Assembly: GCF_035982055.1 (NCBI RefSeq)
Contig: NZ_CP108427.1
Span: forward strand, 3,286,001-3,350,000
Source of the DNA: Streptomyces sp. NBC_01288
GTDB lineage: Bacteria > Actinomycetota > Actinomycetes > Streptomycetales > Streptomycetaceae
DNA: 64,000 nucleotides
Direction: 5' to 3'
The position numbers were made by a program, and so were the translations under genes. Positions 61,479 to 64,000 of the stretch are shown in pieces (the stretch's first letter is position 1; each line of letters opens with the position of its first letter). The notes under the pieces are model-generated. The model did not search any database and was not told the origin of the DNA. It saw nothing but the letters and a program-made list of their open reading frames with translations.

Positions 61479-63434
61479 TCAGTTCACCTGGATCCACTTG
61501 GCCTCCGACGGCGTGCCCTGGGCGTCCGTCACGAAGAGCATGTACCAGCCGGGCGGCACCAGAGCCCGGTCGTTCGGAACGTCCACCGTCACCGACTTGC
61601 CGTCCTTGACCAGGCCCAGCTCGATGGAGCGCTGCTCGACGTCGGTCGTGTGCGTGACCGAACTCGGGCGCATCAGACGGGCCTTGACGACGCGTTCGGG
61701 GTGGTCGGTGCGGAAGGTCGCGCGGTGGTGCCGGTCCAGGGTCTCCGGACCGTCCTGCAGTACGGGCCTGTTGCTGCCGTTCTTGTGCAGCGCGGGCGGG
61801 GTGAAGATCTCCATGCGCTGCTCGAAGTGGCCCAGTTTGGTGTTGGCCTGGTCGTCGAAGAGCGGGTCGGAGCCGAACGTGACGACTCTGCCGTCGGGCA
61901 ACAGCAGTGCCTCGGAGTGGTAGTTGCGGCCGACCATCGGGGCGGCGGCCTCGCGGAAGGCGTTGCCCTTCGGGTCGTAGAACTGCGCCTTGAAGATGTT
62001 GCTGGCGCTGCGGCCGCGGTAGTCCGAGGAGCCGTTGGTGGTGAAGACCGAGTCGTCCGGCATGATCACGCTGTTCAAGTACCGGGTGCCCTGGGGGAGG
62101 TTGGGGCCGTCCTTGAAGACGGGGCTGTCCTGCTTGAGGTCGACGACGGCGGTGCGCGGGGTCGACTTCTTGGACTCGCCGACGCCTCCGCCGCCGAGGA
62201 TCATCACCTTCTGGTCCTGCGCGGGCGGCAGGAGGAGCGAGGACGAGGTCTCGGTCTCCTCGGGGTCGCGCAGTCCGGCGACCTTGGTGAACTTGTTGGT
62301 CTTCAGGTCCCAAAGGCCGGGCTCACGGCCCTTGTTGGCGGGTCCGTAGCCGGCGTTCGAGGCCGGGTAGAAGAGCTTGCCGCCCTTGGTGAGGAAGAGG
62401 GCCGGGTAGGTGGGGAAGTAACGCTTGGGGCCCGGGGTCCACTTCTTGGTCTTCGGGTCGTAGATCTCGTTGTCGCCCTGGTCGATCACACCGACGTCGT
62501 CCAGGCCGGAGACGGCGAGGACGCGGCCGTCGTCGAGGCCGACGAGGGTCGGGTACCAACGGGCCTTGTCCATCGGGTCGACGGAGATGTACCGCTCGGC
62601 CCTGGGGTCGAACTCGTAGGCGGCGCGGATGCCTTGGTAGTCCTGCTTCTCCAGGGTGATCTTCTCGGAGAGGCCGTACGTGTTGTTCGCGTCCTTGCCC
62701 TTGAGGCCGACGATGTCGTACTGGGCCTGGTTCTCGGTGACCGACATCGGGCCCGCCTCGGCGGCCTCGACGAAGACGCGGACCTCGCTCGCGGTGACCT
62801 TGGTCTGCCAGGGCTGCATCGCCCCGCGGGCGTTGTACGTCACCTTGAACTCGCGCTTGGCCTTGGGGACGGTGACATCGAACTTGGTGACGTAGTCGAC
62901 GCCGGCCGGTGAGCGGAAGCGGGTGCCCTTCTTGAGGAACATCGCCTTGTTGGGGCTCTCGTTCTTGACGCGCATACCGCCGCCGGCCCGCTTGACCTCG
63001 CCGTCGAGGCGCTCGTAGCGGGCGGTGCCGCCGGCCACCAGCAGGTTGCCGCTGGGGAGTTGGCTGTGTCCGCCGCAGAAGAAGTCGACCGGGGTCGGGA
63101 TCTTCTTGAAGGTGTTCGCCTTCGGATCCCACAGCACGGTGTCGAAGGACCCGGCGTTGAACTTCTTCTGCTCGTTTCCGGAGCCCGCCACGATCAGCAC
63201 CTTGCCGGTGTGCAGCAGCGAGGCGTGGATGGCGTTGGTCCGGTACTCCTTCGGGATGTCGATCTGGTCCCAGGAGCCGTACTTGGCCATGTAGCCGGGC
63301 CGGGTGATCTTGTACTCGTGGTACTGCTCGCCGGCGAAGTCGAGGGCGGCCGGGGCGTTGAGACCGGCCAGGACGGCGATACCGCCGATGCCGAGGACGG
63401 TCTTCCTGGTTTTCTGGGACGGCTGGAAGGCCAT
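61479..63434 (-). CDS. glxA: Radical copper oxidase GlxA (galactose oxidase-like)
   Basis: A 651-residue copper-radical oxidase. A membrane-anchor helix at about 10-35 is followed by a galactose-oxidase-type beta-propeller with the cross-linking Cys in FFCGGHSQ, the Tyr-ligand region RWYPTLVGL, RNYHSEALLLPDG with the copper-binding His, and a C-terminal DUF1929-type beta domain (SSVTHTTDVEQRSIELGL). It acts outside the membrane and needs copper. In Streptomyces it is required with CslA for tip glycan and for development. It starts 3 bp after cslA stops. Confidence 0.95.
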   Translation of the reverse strand: MAFQPSQKTRKTVLGIGGIAVLAGLNAPAALDFAGEQYHEYKITRPGYMAKYGSWDQIDIPKEYRTNAIHASLLHTGKVLIVAGSGNEQKKFNAGSFDTVLWDPKANTFKKIPTPVDFFCGGHSQLPSGNLLVAGGTARYERLDGEVKRAGGGMRVKNESPNKAMFLKKGTRFRSPAGVDYVTKFDVTVPKAKREFKVTYNARGAMQPWQTKVTASEVRVFVEAAEAGPMSVTENQAQYDIVGLKGKDANNTYGLSEKITLEKQDYQGIRAAYEFDPRAERYISVDPMDKARWYPTLVGLDDGRVLAVSGLDDVGVIDQGDNEIYDPKTKKWTPGPKRYFPTYPALFLTKGGKLFYPASNAGYGPANKGREPGLWDLKTNKFTKVAGLRDPEETETSSSLLLPPAQDQKVMILGGGGVGESKKSTPRTAVVDLKQDSPVFKDGPNLPQGTRYLNSVIMPDDSVFTTNGSSDYRGRSASNIFKAQFYDPKGNAFREAAAPMVGRNYHSEALLLPDGRVVTFGSDPLFDDQANTKLGHFEQRMEIFTPPALHKNGSNRPVLQDGPETLDRHHRATFRTDHPERVVKARLMRPSSVTHTTDVEQRSIELGLVKDGKSVTVDVPNDRALVPPGWYMLFVTDAQGTPSEAKWIQVN

Positions 63435-63437
63435 GGT

Positions 63438-64000
63438 CTAGTTGCCCCCTGTCGTGGTGCTGGAGACGGACGGACCGGCCCCGGTGGTGGCGAGCGCGGG
63501 CTCGGCGGTGTCGAGGGTGCGCGCGCCGCCGAGCAACGAGCGGCGTTCTCGGCGTTCCTTGAGCAGCGAGCCGACCCAAACCCCAAGCGGCGAAAGGGAG
63601 ATGACCATCGCGAGGACCGCCCAGGTGCGCATGGCCGCGTGGGTGTGATCGAGGACGACGGAGGCGGCCAGCGAGGTCGCCAGGAGGATCGCCCAGAAGA
63701 GATGGATACGGAAGGTCATCACCCGGTCCGGGCTGGCGTCGCCGCCCTTGGGCGTGACGACGAACCGGCTCGGCCGGCGGATGAGCGCCTCGCCGAGGGA
63801 CTTGAGGTAGATGGGCGCGGAGAGCGCCGACATCGCCATACCCGCCAACCCACCCGACCCTTCCGGCTCGTGCGGGGAGACGTTGTGCCGCCGGTTCCAG
63901 AGATAGAGCCCGATCTGAAGCGCGGCCGCGTCGCTGTAGAGCATCAGCCACACAGAGGCCGCGACCTGGGTACCGGACGCCCCGAACCACAGGAACAGGA
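63438..64000 (-). CDS. cslA: Cellulose synthase-like glycosyltransferase CslA, C-terminal part
   Basis: Only the last part (about 187 codons) is in the window; the gene continues beyond base 64000. Membrane helices are visible (TFRIHLFWAILLATSLAASVV, MRTWAVLAMVISLSPLGVWVGSLL) and then a Thr/Ser-rich tail ending STTTGGN. The catalytic GT2 motifs lie outside. The call rests on this C-terminal pattern and on the neighbours glxA and the GH6 gene. Confidence 0.85.
   Translation of the reverse strand, partial: LFLWFGASGTQVAASVWLMLYSDAAALQIGLYLWNRRHNVSPHEPEGSGGLAGMAMSALSAPIYLKSLGEALIRRPSRFVVTPKGGDASPDRVMTFRIHLFWAILLATSLAASVVLDHTHAAMRTWAVLAMVISLSPLGVWVGSLLKERRERRSLLGGARTLDTAEPALATTGAGPSVSSTTTGGN

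Overview
The window is high-GC actinobacterial DNA. Codon third positions are strongly G/C, GTG starts are common, many transcripts look leaderless, and the gene content is typical of a Streptomyces chromosome. No tRNA, rRNA, CRISPR array, transposase or integrase was seen. Gene names rest on motifs and on remembered family features; no database search was run.

Layout. 1-6.9 kb: a divergent PII protein with an ammonium transporter, two tandem secreted thermolysin-type proteases and a DUF1990 protein. 7-21 kb: glycogen/trehalose/alpha-glucan metabolism: glgP, a secreted subtilase, then glgE, treS, pep2 and glgB reading the same way. TreS and Pep2 supply maltose 1-phosphate, GlgE polymerises it, GlgB branches the glucan and GlgP degrades it. 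GlgB carries a 730-residue histone-H1-like and low-complexity N-terminal extension. 21-31 kb: a HelD-type RNA polymerase recycling ATPase, a MerR regulator overlapping a thioredoxin gene, an AAA+ ATPase, a DUF2127 membrane protein, and a DctA dicarboxylate transporter divergent from a CitA/DcuS-type two-component pair.

31-43 kb is the most unusual part. Three paralogous NB-ARC/winged-helix/TPR STAND ATPases (NLR-like proteins) lie around a sugar ABC transporter operon. Copy A (31.7-34.6 kb) has an intact PNP/MTAN-type nucleosidase encoded just upstream of the STAND gene, in another frame. Copy B (37.9-40.0 kb, minus) lacks the nucleosidase but starts with a short motif that is also found at the C terminus of the copy A nucleosidase. 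Copy C (40.1-42.9 kb) is a single nucleosidase-NB-ARC-TPR polypeptide whose nucleosidase has lost its expected catalytic aspartate. Copies A and C share a nearly identical promoter block that places the start codon 6 nt after the -10 box. This looks like a diversifying conflict (immunity or abortive-infection type) system; that role is inference.

43-56.6 kb: a methyltransferase, an HTH regulator, central carbon genes (pfkA, pta-ackA, pyk), a three-gene secreted/membrane cluster with DUF6114 and DUF6230 proteins, a thioredoxin-TPR protein and a TetR regulator with a perfect operator-like palindrome between them. 56.6-57.5 kb is an array of about 80-bp degenerate repeats. 57.5-64 kb: isobutyryl-CoA mutase large subunit (icmA) behind a perfect 24-bp palindrome, DUF3817 and MarR genes, then the GH6 endoglucanase / GlxA copper oxidase / CslA synthase cluster involved in tip-associated glycan in Streptomyces. 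CslA is cut by the window edge.
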